DNA from: Acheta domesticus
Taxonomy: Eukaryota; Arthropoda; Insecta; Orthoptera; Gryllidae
Assembly: GCA_031308135.1 (NCBI GenBank)
Contig: JAHLJT010000631.1
Coordinates: 196,158,685-196,222,684 of the forward strand
Length of the DNA stretch: 64,000 nucleotides
Reading direction: 5' to 3'
Positions 1-10,726 of the stretch are shown piece after piece. Position numbers and translations under genes: made by a program. Every line of letters begins with the position of its first letter. Position 1 is the stretch's first letter. The notes beneath the pieces were generated by a model, which was not told the DNA's origin, made no database searches, and saw only the letters and a list, made by a program, of their open reading frames with translations.

Positions 1-890
1 TAAAATAAGTGATTAGTAGAAAGCGTATTATGTGCAAGAGTTATTTAAATAAAATATGGGTACATATGCACATTTTAAAAACATTTTCTTGGTAAATGCA
101 GCTTAATGTCACGTTACCTAGTAGTACATAGCGAATGTACCTTTAAATACCTAATAGAGTAATGGACATTTTGATTTCTACTCAAATAGTACACATGAAA
201 CAATCTACACTTACTGTCTTATCTGTACGCTAGTGATTAGTATCGTAAGTATAGTGTATGCTGTATTCCGGGAGATGGCGGTGTTATTCCCTGCTGAAAT
301 CTGAGATATGGCGCTGATCTAGACACTTCTCAGAGATCTTTAGACTTGTCTGGTAGTGTAGAATAGTGTTGTGTAGTAATGCATCATAGCACGTAAAGCT
401 TTTTGGTTATCTAATTTCCAGAATATATTGTTTCTTCGAATTCACGCATTCATGTGGTTTTTATTTTACGATGATTTTCTTTTATTGCAGTTTTCATACA
501 CCTCTTCCATTGCCCTGCTTTTTACATCTCCTTCAGCCAATCTGTTCATTTCTTCTTCGTCTACGGATCCCTTCCGTGTTAATATTCTGGACATTTCTAA
601 ATTTGTCTTAATAATGATTTCATTTAGTTCGTTAATAAGTCATCGTTTCCTTCTCCTATTCCTTATTGATTATATCTCTATTACATACTTCCCTCCTCAT
701 TACATATTCTTGTCAGTGGGTGCTTAATCTTCATTTTGTAATCACGCTGCTATTCTATCGCTATTTTACACATCATTGTTATGACATATTACTGTATGTC
801 ATTAGTAATATTCTCAATCATTTACCTTATCACATTCTAGTCTTCATTGTAAGTTTCTTCTTTCTCTACATTTACCATCACATGTTTCAC
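1..890. other. AT-rich non-coding stretch, nothing recognised
   Basis: No repeat, RNA gene or coding signature was recognised. Open frames up to 134 codons (428-727 and 666-1070, plus strand) are rich in Phe, Leu, Ile, Ser and Tyr, as expected from translating T-rich DNA, and show no domain. The second one runs into the decayed repeat unit that follows. Confidence 0.5.
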
Positions 891-892
891 CA

Positions 893-1072
893 TCCCTTCT
901 GCCGTCTACTCACATCATTCCTTACAGTCTTACACACCCATGTGCGATTTACTTTAGCTCTACCACGAGATCCACCTATGTACCCAAGAATACCATTACG
1001 TCTTTCCCAACTGTTCTTGTCTCAATGTCTTTCTTTCTGTTGTGGTGCCTACGCCTTTGTGAAAAAGTAAGG
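893..1072. repeat. Decayed left unit of the 172-bp tandem repeat
   Basis: This stretch aligns by eye along its length with the two better-preserved units at 2005-2345. Shared words in order include a CCTTACA-like start, a run like TTTACTTTAGCTC, AGATC-ACC-ATG, then GTCTTTCCCAACTG and TGTCTCAATGTCTTTCTTTC. It ends in AAGTAAGG, which matches the ATGTAAGG target word found in the other units. It was separated from the rest of the array by two transposon insertions at 1073-2004. It is clearly more diverged than the right-hand units, so it is an older copy. Confidence 0.65.
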
Positions 1073-1763
1073 CAGGGGTTCGCAAACTTTTTTTATCACG
1101 CCCCATCTGTCAATAGCAAAACTTCCCAAGCCCCCTTGCACATTTTTATTTGATAATAAAAAAATAAGTGTTACATTGAGTAACAATATATTTATTTTTA
1201 TACTTTACAATTTTAAAAGTTAATTATGATTTTTTGACCTCTTGTTGAAATGTTCGTTTTTCTAGGTTAGATCAAGGAAGTGAAACGATTTATGCCTAAT
1301 TAATGTAACAAGTTGAAATTTAAATTAAACAGGTCACAAGCAAAATCAGTGAGAAGGATAAGCTTGCATTTTTTTACCAGATTCCCTATACTTGGTTGAG
1401 TATCAAAAAGTGCACAACGTAAATCATAAGCAATGTCACGTTTTCCCTGATACTTTGTTTTAACAGCAACAAGTGTGGAGACGCATTCTCGCACAATCTG
1501 CTAAATACTACGTAGCAAATAACACACTGAGGATGTTCGATGCCATCCTTAAGCATTCAACTTGCGTTTTTTGGCTGTGTTCATCTTCAACGATATCTTA
1601 TGTCACAAATCAAACAATGCAACAAGGCAACTCTGAGAAAATATCTTCCTATTACTAAAATTCCTATCCCTAAAATATCTTCATATCTCCCTAGCGAGCT
1701 AAATCCTCGGAAATGTTTGTTGGGTCCCGCCTCCCTTGGGGGCGCCCCCTTTGGAAATCAATG
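1073..1763 (-). mobile_element. Non-autonomous hAT transposon, internally deleted
   Basis: The low-coordinate end begins CAGGGGTTCGCAAAC followed by a T-run and ACGCCCC, a typical hAT terminus. The high-coordinate end, read on the minus strand, begins CATTGATTTCCAAAGG followed by GGCGCC, also typical of hAT ends; the two termini match only imperfectly. The element is flanked by AAGTAAGG (1065-1072) and ATGTAAGG (1764-1771), an 8-bp target-site duplication with one mismatch, as hAT requires. Inside is a minus-strand transposase remnant lacking the whole catalytic core. At 691 bp it is far shorter than an autonomous hAT of 2.5 kb or more, so it could move only with a transposase supplied in trans. 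Family assignment is from motifs. Confidence 0.8.
1300..1584 (-). pseudogene. hAT (ZBED/SCAND3-like) transposase remnant, N- and C-terminal pieces joined
   Basis: Read on the minus strand, an ATG at 1584-1582 starts MNTAKKRKLNA and then hits a stop. A frameshifted continuation reads HPQCVICYVVFS, the first Cys pair of a BED zinc finger as seen at the start of ZBED5/SCAND3-type hAT transposases. It runs directly, in another frame, into CVSTLVAVKTKYQGKRDI followed by DLRCALFDTQPSI, which resembles the C-terminal dimerisation end of the same family. The several hundred codons between, including the DDE catalytic residues, are absent. The protein is therefore dead: internal deletion, frameshift and stop codon. 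The C-terminal open frame spans 1300-1494. The family call is from remembered motif patterns. Confidence 0.7.
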
Positions 1764-1771
1764 ATGTAAGG

Positions 1772-2004
1772 TAGTGGTGTCAAGGTCTTCTACTGGTGGC
1801 TGTGGCATGCATCGTGGCACCGTAGCATCCCACGAGCTTCTCTAGCGGCGGGAAAGGGAACTATTAAGAGGAATTATAACCCCGCCGTTTTACAATAGGG
1901 ATGGCGTTGTCTGGTGGCGGGGAGATGAACTCCGTGGAGGGGCGATTTCGTCGTGGCACTCGTGCCATAGACTCCCGCTCGTGTCGTAGACCTTGATAAC
2001 ACTG
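1772..2004. mobile_element. Short MITE with hAT-like 8-bp target duplication
   Basis: This is a 233-bp element. It starts TAGTGGTGTCAAGGTCT, and its other end, read on the opposite strand, is CAGTGTTATCAAGGTCT; over the first 22 positions the termini agree at 17. It is flanked by perfect 8-bp duplications, ATGTAAGG at 1764-1771 and at 2005-2012. There is no coding capacity. The TIR ending (CAGTG) and 8-bp duplication fit a non-autonomous hAT. It is also markedly more GC-rich than the surrounding DNA. Confidence 0.75.
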
Positions 2005-2345
2005 ATGTAAGGTATTTATATCATACCTTACATTTTCACACTCCCATCTTCTAGATTTGATTTAGCACTACTACAAGATCTACCAATGGGCACAAGACCT
2101 TAATAGACGTCTTTCCCAACTGCTCATGTCTCAATGACTTTCATTTATTTGTGGCCCTTCCTTTGCCTTCAAGAGAATGTAAGGTATTCACATCACACCT
2201 TACATTCTCACACTCCCATCTTCTAGATTTGCTTTAGTTTTACAAGATCTACCAATGTGCACAAAACCCTAATACACGCCTTTCCCATCTGCTGTTTCTC
2301 TCAAAGTCTTTCTTTCAGTTGCGGCGCCTCCTTCGCCTCCCGCAC
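2005..2345. repeat. Tandem repeat, two units of 172 bp, with palindromic junctions
   Basis: Two units, starting at 2005 and 2177, align along their length. Each begins with an inverted repeat, ATGTAAGGT ... ACCTTACAT, at 2005-2033 and 2177-2205. Equivalently, the body between these words is bounded by ACCTTACATT and AATGTAAGGT as terminal inverted repeats, so the array may be a MITE amplified in tandem. The second unit fades near 2345 into a GC-richer stretch. The conserved word ATGTAAGG is the site used by both neighbouring transposon insertions. Confidence 0.75.
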
Positions 2346-5300
2346 GCCACAGAGCATCAGCGGAACTGCCAACGCGGCCGGACGCGATTATCTCGCGAGG
2401 ATCTGAGGTGCGTGGTTAGGAAGCGTTAACGCCAACACCATCGCTGTGCGCAGGGCAGATTTGCAACAGCCTGCCGCTGTTAGCGCCTCCTTCTTCGGCT
2501 CCGGTTTCTCTGCGTGGCTCTCGACGTCGGAAAGTGCTTTCGGTTAATTTATGTGTTTCTTGTGATAGCAAAATTACAGTGTTTAACTTCCACGCCAATT
2601 TACATTTCCTTTGATGTCCTGATTCAAAATTTGGTCATTTACATACGCCGATAATTATTCTACATGGTTAAGTAATTGGAGCGGCAGTGTTATACGGTGA
2701 ATGGAAGGATTCAATAACTTTTGTACCAATTACTTTCCGTATGGACTAAATCTATTTAAGCTGGTTGATGAGTTCAACTATTTTGATATCTTTTTTATTT
2801 TTGTAATATAGAAATAATACACTAATTTGTTTTAAATGAAGAAAAACTTATCAAAAATTATGATAAACCTTATCCAATTTACCGCGGATTTCAGTGAATC
2901 TTCCTTCGTTTTAAAATATGTAATTGCTGGGATAACACTGTAATTTGATGGCTTTTCGATATCGGTTGAAATATAACGTAAATCAACCGTCTCAACAATA
3001 CTATATCATAATATTTATTTGCTGTATTATTTAACATCTTCTTAAAACCTAGTCTTGTAGTACAGTCGAAGTTTCACATTCGAATGAGGCACAGTATTGT
3101 TCAAGCATGCTGTACGTTGTAGTTCATTATTATTTCAAATTTATTTTTACTTTTAGCGTATGCAAGTAAAACGTAAAATATTCACAAGAAAATTTTCGGG
3201 TATTTAGCTCTCATCTGAGGAAAAATAATTCGCCAGACCTCTTCGTCGTAAAGGCTGCGAGTCACTGCCTGGAGCTACGCGGACCCTTAAACCGGCTCTG
3301 AATTTACGGGAACAATGCCTTTAGTAACGTGGAGAGGACGCTTCACGTCTAGCGATAGCTGCCACAGCCTTAAGTGCTCGTAAATGGCGCTCCATTTCTT
3401 GATTTAATGCCCCACAACTTCGCCTTCTACCACGGAATATAATTTTAGAATCTTCATTAAAATTGTCAGTATGTGATGGTGATTAGGAGCTCTAGAATAA
3501 AATTGACAAAATATAATCGCTCTTGCCAAGCATATGAATAACTGTGGGTACAATTGATAGATGGTATTGACCATAGAGATCCCGTTGTGGGATCTGATAC
3601 AATTGTATCGTCTAGTGTAGGCGTGAACAAAGACGGCAGAATAGGACACAAAGGAAAGAGTGTCAATGATATTCACTTTTGTATAGCTGCCATTTAAACT
3701 GCTCTGCTATTGAATCATTGTGACAATTCAAATGAAAGTCGATAAAAATTACATATTTGTCATTCTATAACATTCAGAAACGTTAGTTCATGTATTCAAT
3801 TATTTTTGAAAAGACTGTTGATTTTAATAATCGTTCTGTATTGTTTACTTTGCAGTTGTTGTTTTGTTTTTGTTTTCCAACATTGATCTTGAGTGAATAA
3901 TAATAGAAATTCCAGTAAGTTTGTGATATATTTCTTAAAAAGTTTCGAAGAACCTCTCATTGAAATATATATTTCAAGATTGATCTTCAAACACGGCGGA
4001 AGTAGATCAACATTCCTAATTTGCTTGTAGATTCTATATTTTCTACCAAAACTTAGAGACGTAATTTTTGGACTTCATATGTAGACACGTACAGCTCAAA
4101 AACAATTTCAGGTTCAGTACAACGAGACATTATTAAACTCACTCATTTTTCTATTTAAATATAAAACGACATTTATTTTCGTAGTAATCCATGATTTAAT
4201 AAATAGGATTTAATTAATAAATGCAGCAATACGAAGAAGATGATAATAGAGCACGTAAATTGTTAGCGCAGGAGATTCTTAGTAGAACAAAAATTTATTT
4301 AATCGCCAAGCGTACAAAAATTACAAAATACCGTAATATTGCATTGTTTTCGTAACATTTTGCACGTGATGTGTATGTAAAGCTTAGAACTATAATTAAA
4401 ATAAAATGAATATTAGATGTTTGCGTCATTTATGTAATTATTTTCCTGATTTGAACTAATGAGTAAACTCTATTGTGTGAAATATATAAAAATTATTAAT
4501 AGTTAATGAAATCAGTAACTTGGTCCGAGATTTGATTATGCAAACAATTTAGTTATACTCTCTTCAAACCCTCGAACTACTTGGCTAATCTTCGCCCCTC
4601 TTAGCGTAATCGGATCCTGCAATCAGCATAAATGAAAATAATACATAAGATTATGGAAGACATAGCGTCATTTTTTGGTAGAATCGGACTCAGTTCGGAT
4701 AGTCTTATGTCCTTAAAGTTTGCTTTCGCTGAAACAGAAATATTGTTCATTAATGGATCTCTCAAACGTATTATTTGAAAATTTAATAATTTTAAATCAA
4801 GTGAAAGAACATATTGGCTTTTTTCAGGGTTGAAAACCATACACCGAGAACCAGGGTGTAAAGTAAAAGTGCGGGAATTAGTAACAGTAATGTATTTAAC
4901 ACACGTGTACGCAAAAGAAATGCTTTGATTTTTCTAAATCACAGCTTGGAATTCGATTTTACATTAGCTCATAGAAAGAAAAGTGTGGTCTAATATCAGT
5001 TTGTTCGATTGTTTCAGAATTTGCCAGATTCAATACTATGTTAACGCAATATATGCAATGCTCTTTTACGCTTATGCGGAATACGCTTTTAAGCAATATA
5101 TAGATTGGGAAAATTAATAAATTATACAAAATTAAGTGCTGGTAATTGTGCTAGCCGTGTTCATTTATAATTTAATGAAATATAATGGTGTCAATGAATA
5201 TTTATTAGGCTTAAGTTCTTAATTACAGCTATTAACAATGTATTTTTGGCTTGCGTAACGAGTATTTTTGTTAAACCTCCAACGATTTGAAACGTATTTT

Positions 5301-5792
5301 GTCTCTAATTTTCAAATAATAAATCATTTTTTCCCTAACAGTGTGAGTGAATACGAGAACCCTAAGTCTACGTTTCAAGTACATCAGTACATATCACACC
5401 TCCAATGGAAAACTGTCACAGCGGCGAACAGTATTTTTAGAGGGAGAAATAGAAAAAAACTAATTATTTTATTTCTTAGCCCGTCAGTTAATTATGTTTC
5501 CATCTTTGGTATTTATATCTATTTCACTAATAAGAACTTTTTATCAACATTTCCTCCTCTGCGTATAAAATATCCTTATTAAACTTAAAAACTGACATGA
5601 CATACTAAGTATTTTATGAAAAGTCCCAGCATCACTAATCAATCAAACCCAAAGATTGACCTGCTCGCCAAGATTGCGTCACATACCTTTCCACGTGGTA
5701 CGGGAGCTTGACAATCCGAGCTAAAGTTAGACGCTTAGTAAGATAATAACGGCCACGATTCTCTAATTTTTTAATATATATTTTATTTTCAA
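2346..5792. other. Unannotated, mostly AT-rich DNA
   Basis: A moderately GC-rich patch at about 2340-2530 and another at 3230-3390 contain no recognisable gene. The remainder is AT-rich with only short open frames (up to about 104 codons, 5268-5582 plus) of composition expected by chance. No RNA gene, repeat pair within the window or transposon terminus was recognised. Confidence 0.4.
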
Positions 5793-6362
5793 CTAGTGGA
5801 CCCTTCAATGCTTCGCCAATGTATTATGTTTCAAACATTACTGATTACGTGATTGTTAATCACGTTAAACTCTTCGCCGTGCAAAAATTATAATAGATGA
5901 AAGACGTTCTAGTGAATGCGTTTTTTCTGTCTTGGTTTGTACATGATTGTCAAGTAAAAAGAAAAAAGTCAAAGTACTATTGATAAAATGTTCTCCCTCA
6001 AATTTGGGCACTCATTTGCTATGGCACTAACTTAGGGAAATGTGATATACTTGTTCTAGATTCAAATAATAATTCCGGCCGATATTTCACAATCGCAAGG
6101 GTAGAATATTTGTATTCTGTGAAAAAGCGAAGCGCTTAATCCTTGACTGTGCGGTGTATTGCGTAGGGTTCAGGGGCGCTTGAGTCGTCATAAACGAATA
6201 AATCATCGACAACGCCCGCACATGTCCGATTTAACTCAAACCACTCTTCAAACACTTCCATTACTAATAAGAACAAAATGTGAAAATTTCAGCGACATTG
6301 GTCGAGTAGATTTTGCGTTTATGTATCACACACATACGCATATTTTATTTCTATATATATTT
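5793..6362 (+). repeat. Dispersed repeat R1, copy 1 (probable retroposon 3' region)
   Basis: It begins AGTGGACCCTTCAATGCTTCGC and aligns with 10727-11258 through several shared blocks: ATTATAATAGATGAAA, GATTGTCAAGTA, CTCAAATTTGGGCA, TTTCACAATCGCA, GCGCTTAAT and CATAAACG. Toward its right end it carries a stretch like AAATTTCAGCGACATTGG followed by GAGTAGATTTTGCG, then an AT-rich ATATATAT end. This layout resembles the 3' part of retroposons that I recall as common in insect genomes, but the family is not verified. No open frame is conserved between the two copies. Confidence 0.65.
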
Positions 6363-7365
6363 GGTCATACAGGTGATCATAGGCAAATTAATAACAGCAA
6401 CTATGCTGTTGACATGAATGAGGTAGCCACGACTATTCAGAAAGTAAATTTTAATGCGAGGTTCTTAGGGTCTTAGGTTCTTAAGAGCAAGATCTAGAGG
6501 ATGGTGGCGTCGGAGACGTCTCACTTGTTGGCAGTTATCTAGTAGGATCAGGTGGTGGAGGTGAGTATTGAGCCCCATCTCATATTTTTTTACTAAAGAA
6601 GGTTCTTCTATTGTTGCTGATTTTACATCTCGATGGAGAGTAGACTTGTCCACAAACCAGAGAGCGTTGACGAATAGTACAATATTCTTAAGACTTTATC
6701 TAAATGATGACATGTATTATTTGTGTCATAGTTTTTGGAACTTCTACAAATCTTCATTAATGACATTTTACCACTTCACTTTCAAATGTTCATTAATGAC
6801 ACTTTACCACTTCTTTGGCACCAAAGAGAATAGATCGCACTTCCATTTAAAAGCGCATAATTCAGTTCTTTTAAAACAAATGCCCGGTAAAAAGTGACCA
6901 GTACACCAAATACAATAAATACTTCTTCTGAACTGGCATTGTATAAAACCTGTTACCAAAGTACATTACGAAATCTCTGTTAAGAATCTATCAAATACAT
7001 AAGATTCATAAATTAATAGAAAAGAACCTATCTGTAAAAATGCCATTATATTACTGATTAGTATATTAATTTAGCCCACATTCAATGTACGAATAAACAT
7101 ATTAGTTTTTACCAATAATGTATCAATATTTTTTCAATAACATCATAATGTTACTATCTTAACTATTTAACACGACCACGTCTTACTTGCAACACTTCTT
7201 GTCACAATTCTCTTCGCAAAATTGCCCACAAGCTGAGAACAAGAAGTGACTACGCATTACGTACTGCCGGATAGCGCAGCGAACAACCAACAACGGCAAG
7301 CGAGGAGAGCTTGTTAAACATCGTACATCCATCAAATCAAATTGTTACAATCAGCTCCTACAAAC
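6363..7365. other. AT-rich DNA, nothing recognised
   Basis: The stretch contains a small duplicated word (TTCATTAATGACA-TTTACCACTTC at about 6753 and 6789, 36 bp apart) and otherwise only short chance open frames. No gene, RNA gene or mobile element was recognised. Confidence 0.4.
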
Positions 7366-7369
7366 ACGG

Positions 7370-7640
7370 GCGAGTGCGGCGCAGGCGGGGAGCGCGCGCT
7401 GGCGCGTGTACGCACGCGTGAGCTGTCGGCGGGGGGGGGGCGAGGCGAGCGGGCGGGCAGGCCGGGCGGCCGGCCGGCCGGCGCGCTCGGTGCGGCTCTG
7501 CAGCGCTGCCTCGCTGCGGGAATTAAGGCGGAATATATGAATACAAAAAGGCAACGCGCGCTATAAAAAGAGGCTGCAACGCGCGCGCGGCGCGGCCGAA
7601 GGGCGGGAGGGGAAGGGGCGGGACGGGGGAGGGGTGGGCG
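7370..7640. promoter_or_regulatory. CpG island, possible promoter
   Basis: This segment is very GC-rich with dense CpG (GCGCGCGCTGGCGCG at about 7390, GGCCGGCCGGCCGGCGCGC near 7475) and a run of ten G ending at 7440. It ends in a TATA box at 7562-7570, then a GCAACGCGCGCGCGG stretch. Abrupt transition from AT-rich DNA at about 7365 and the TATA box suggest a plus-strand promoter. The DNA downstream is a purine-rich minisatellite, however, with no recognisable exon. Overlapping open frames on both strands here are a composition effect. Confidence 0.45.
7562..7570 (+). promoter_or_regulatory. TATA box in GC-rich context
   Basis: TATAAAAAG lies alone inside CpG-rich sequence (GCGCGC immediately upstream, GCAACGCGCGCG downstream), so it is not an AT-background accident. 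A start site would be expected around 7590-7600, but no clear initiator was seen there. Confidence 0.35.
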
Positions 7641-8700
7641 TGCACGGGGCGGAAGTGGGAACCGGCCGTGGAGAAGGAGAGGCGAGGACCGTCGGGTAGT
7701 GCGGAAAGACGAGAGCAAGACAGGGTGGGGGCGAGAGGGGAAGTGATGGGTCGCACAAGGAGAGGGCGTGCGCGGGGCGGAAGAGGGAGCCGACTGTGGA
7801 GAAGGCGGGACTCTAGTGGGAAGGACGGGTGGCGAGGAAAGACGAGAGCAAGACAGGGTGGGGGCGAGAGGGGAAGTGACGGAACGCGGGAGAAGGGGGC
7901 GCGGGATGGACGGAGGAACCGGACGTAGGAGAGAGGTATGAGTGAGATGTGTGGGAGATTACCGGGCATGAGGGTGACACAGCGGCGAACGAGTTGGATA
8001 AAGGCGAGCAGCGGGTGAGTGTGGCGTGGGTCACGCGATGGTGGGTCATGGAGGAGAGGGCATGCACAGGGTCGAAACGTGAACCGACCATAGAGGAGGA
8101 GGGGAACGTGTGAGGTGAGCGGGAGGTGAAGGGGTGGCAAGGGCGTGACAGGATTGGGAGCGGGAAGAAACAACGCGAATAGCGGGTGGGTGGCGAAACG
8201 GTGATAAGGTCAAGAGGGTGCGGATGGGGAACGGATGGAAAGAGGTGAGAAACAGCGAAGGTACAAAATGAGGGAGGACAGGGCACCCTCGGGGGCTGGG
8301 GGTAGCAAAAGAGAGGTACGGCCATGAGATGGCGTGACGATGGCGAGACAGTGGTTGGGAAAGAGATCGGGCAGCGGGAAGAGAACGGATGGGGTCAAAA
8401 AGGGAGCAGAGAACGGGCTGCAAACGGGTGAAGATCGATAGGAAACGAGACAGGGGGCGGGTGGGTGAGGCAATGGCAAAACTGTGGCACCGAGAGAGCA
8501 GGGAGCGGTCTGGGAACGAATGGAGAGCCAGTGGGAACTAGATGGGGAGTGGGTGGGTATAGCAGGGAGAGAACAAGAAGTGGACTGGGAACGGGTGGGG
8601 AGAAAGGGAAAATAAGGCGAGATGTAGGTCGGTAAGGGGTGGGTGAGACGAGGAAGAGAAGTGTGCTGAAAAGCCACGAGGGGGGTGGTAGTAACGCAGG
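7640..8700 (+). repeat. Degenerate G-rich minisatellite, about 133-bp units
   Basis: The word GACGAGAGCAAGACAG starts at 7708 and again at 7841 (133 bp apart), with 39 identical bases in both copies. Flanking blocks like GTGCACGGGGCGGAAG and GAACCGGCCGTGGAGAAGG recur at about 7640, 7767, 7900 and 8060 with growing divergence and unit length. The plus strand is strongly purine- and G-rich throughout, thinning out to about 8700. Open frames in all frames of the complement, such as 7523-8173 and 7813-8325, are Pro/Ser/Arg-rich translations of this array rather than genes. Confidence 0.65.
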
Positions 8701-9400
8701 TAGAATGTAAGCGTGCGTTGTGGAGTTAAGCTGCAGATGGACGAAATTCACGGCGTAGAGAGGTTGTGCCTTCGAGATGAGACGATTTCTTTACATTCGT
8801 GGTGGACCTATTATGGGCCATTTACGAAAGCATTGGAAGTGGTGTTAAAAGCGACTGTCAGGAAGATACTGATTTTCTTTACTAGCTGTTATTACTTTTC
8901 GAAATTAGAAGAAACGAAAGGGACAGGAATTGTGTTTGTTCAAATTCAGTTGATAGCGATTACAGTAATAATCTCGCATTTGAAGTGCTGTCGGAGATGA
9001 TTTTGTGGTTGAGATTCTATATAGTATGAATGATGTATGAGAATTGATGACATTTTCCCACTCTGAGTCATTAATGCTGCAGGAGAAAATCAGCGAAGAA
9101 TACAATACTTACTTCTGCCTGGTTCTAATACCAAGGTCAAGCAGAATTTTTTGTTCATAGCAATTATTATCTACTGATGTTTTAGTAGATACAAAGCAAT
9201 ATACTGGTTCAAACTCTGTCATCCTAGGAATATGGCAGGGTTGAAAATAAAGCAGTACCGGTGGGACGAGAAATGCAACGGAGTTAAAAGTCTCAGTCCT
9301 CTGGACCCAGTGAGAGTGAATAGTACTGTGGATGTGTAACACAGGGACGTAGAAGAATTAGGATAAGCGTCACTTGCAAATAACAGCACTGCGCAAGGGG
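8701..9400. other. Mixed-composition DNA, nothing recognised
   Basis: AT-rich spacer between two purine-rich regions. A 95-codon plus-strand frame (8713-9000) has no recognisable motif. No repeat or RNA gene was seen. Confidence 0.35.
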
Positions 9401-10390
9401 ATCCTGTGCTTGTTAGCCAACGCCTCTGTCGCAATGGCGCGTCGCGCTCTGAAGGTAAATCTGCGGGCGAAAAACGCAAGAGCTTTGTCAGCGGGCGAGT
9501 GGTTGCTGCAGGCGTGGTGGCGACGATGATAGAGGTGGAGGGACAGCGATGGCGGAGGAAGTGGGGCGGCGGAGGTGCGTGAGAAGGCGGCGGTGGAAGC
9601 GGAGGAGAGTGGAAACAAGAGAAGTGGTAGATGCGGGAGAGGCGGCGGGTGCGATGGAGGCACAGGAGGTGATAAAGGCGACGGAGGAGGTGAGGGATGT
9701 GCAGGAGGAGAAGGAGTCAAAGAAGGTGAGAGAGGTGAAGAAGATGAAGGTGAAAGAAGAAAAGGACGAACAGAAGAAAAAGGAGGAGAAAACGGAAGGA
9801 GGAGGCGGCGAAGAAACCAAAGGAGGTGAACGATATGAAAGTGGTCTAAATGAAGGATGTGAAAGAAGAGAAGATGAAGGAAGCAAAAGAAATGAAGGAG
9901 GGGAAGCAGATGAAGGAGGTGAGAGAGTAGGAGGAGGAATGAAGGAAGTGAAAGAGGAGAACGAGAAGGAGAACAAGGAGGTGTACGAGGCAGAGAAGAA
10001 GAAACTGAAGGAGGTAAAGAAAATGAAGGACGTGAAGAAAGTGAAGGAGGTGACAGAAATGACGGGAATGGAGGACGCCATGATGAAAGCTATGGGAGCG
10101 GTAGAGGCGGAGCATCTGAATGGGGTGGCTCTAAAGACGATGGAGGCGATGCTGTCGGTGGAGACTGTAAAGGCAAAGACAACGAAGAAGGCGGTGGGTC
10201 GTCGAAAGCAATGGTGCAAGAGGTGGTAAGCAGCTAGACATCAGCAGCATCGGAGACGTATGCAGTGGTGGCGGTGGCGGCGGCTGTGGAGGCGGCGGCG
10301 GCGGAGAGCCACTCGTTAGCAAGTTCTTGCGAGGGATGACGGAGGATCTGCGCCTGTCGCACCACGCCGCGACACTTACGAGGTGAAACA
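9400..10390. repeat. GC island with long polypurine tract and GGC repeat
   Basis: About 9545-10220 of the plus strand is almost entirely G and A, built from short irregular GGAGGNGAAG-type words. It is followed at 10263-10308 by a GGC/GGT trinucleotide run. The tract yields a 226-codon Lys/Glu-rich frame on the plus strand and Ser/Phe-rich frames on the minus strand, typical of low-complexity DNA. The margins (9400-9540 and 10310-10390) are CpG-rich. Mirror-rich polypurine DNA of this length can adopt triplex structure, but that is inference. Confidence 0.55.
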
Positions 10391-10726
10391 ATCCTTAGCT
10401 ACCCCTGGATTGACGGTGAATATTTTTTAATGAAGAAACGCGTATTCTGTTCGTATTTTAAGTTCACTAATGAAATTTTCTGAAAATCAATATTTGCATA
10501 CCGCTTAGGCGCCTAGAACTCGTCTCAATTGGTGATTTCGTGAATTCTTAGTACAATTTTATGAATTGTTTGAAATATCTATAGTACGAATCTGTTAATT
10601 TAATTAGTCATGGACAAATGTATCAAAAGTAGACTTGACTTTTTTTTCGCGATATGATGGCGGCAAGAATGAAATTAAAAGCGAGAATTAAGAAATGGAA
10701 ATTCTTACTTTCGAATTTTTAAAGGT

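Noticed and set aside
7523..8751. Series of Pro/Ser-rich minus-strand frames up to 216 codons
   Set aside because: Complement of the G-rich 133-bp minisatellite; overlapping frames in different phases show there is no single coding frame.
9549..10229. 226-codon Lys/Glu-rich frame and its antisense Ser/Phe-rich frames
   Set aside because: Direct translation of a polypurine tract made of GGAGG/GAAG words; no domain and no splice or promoter context.
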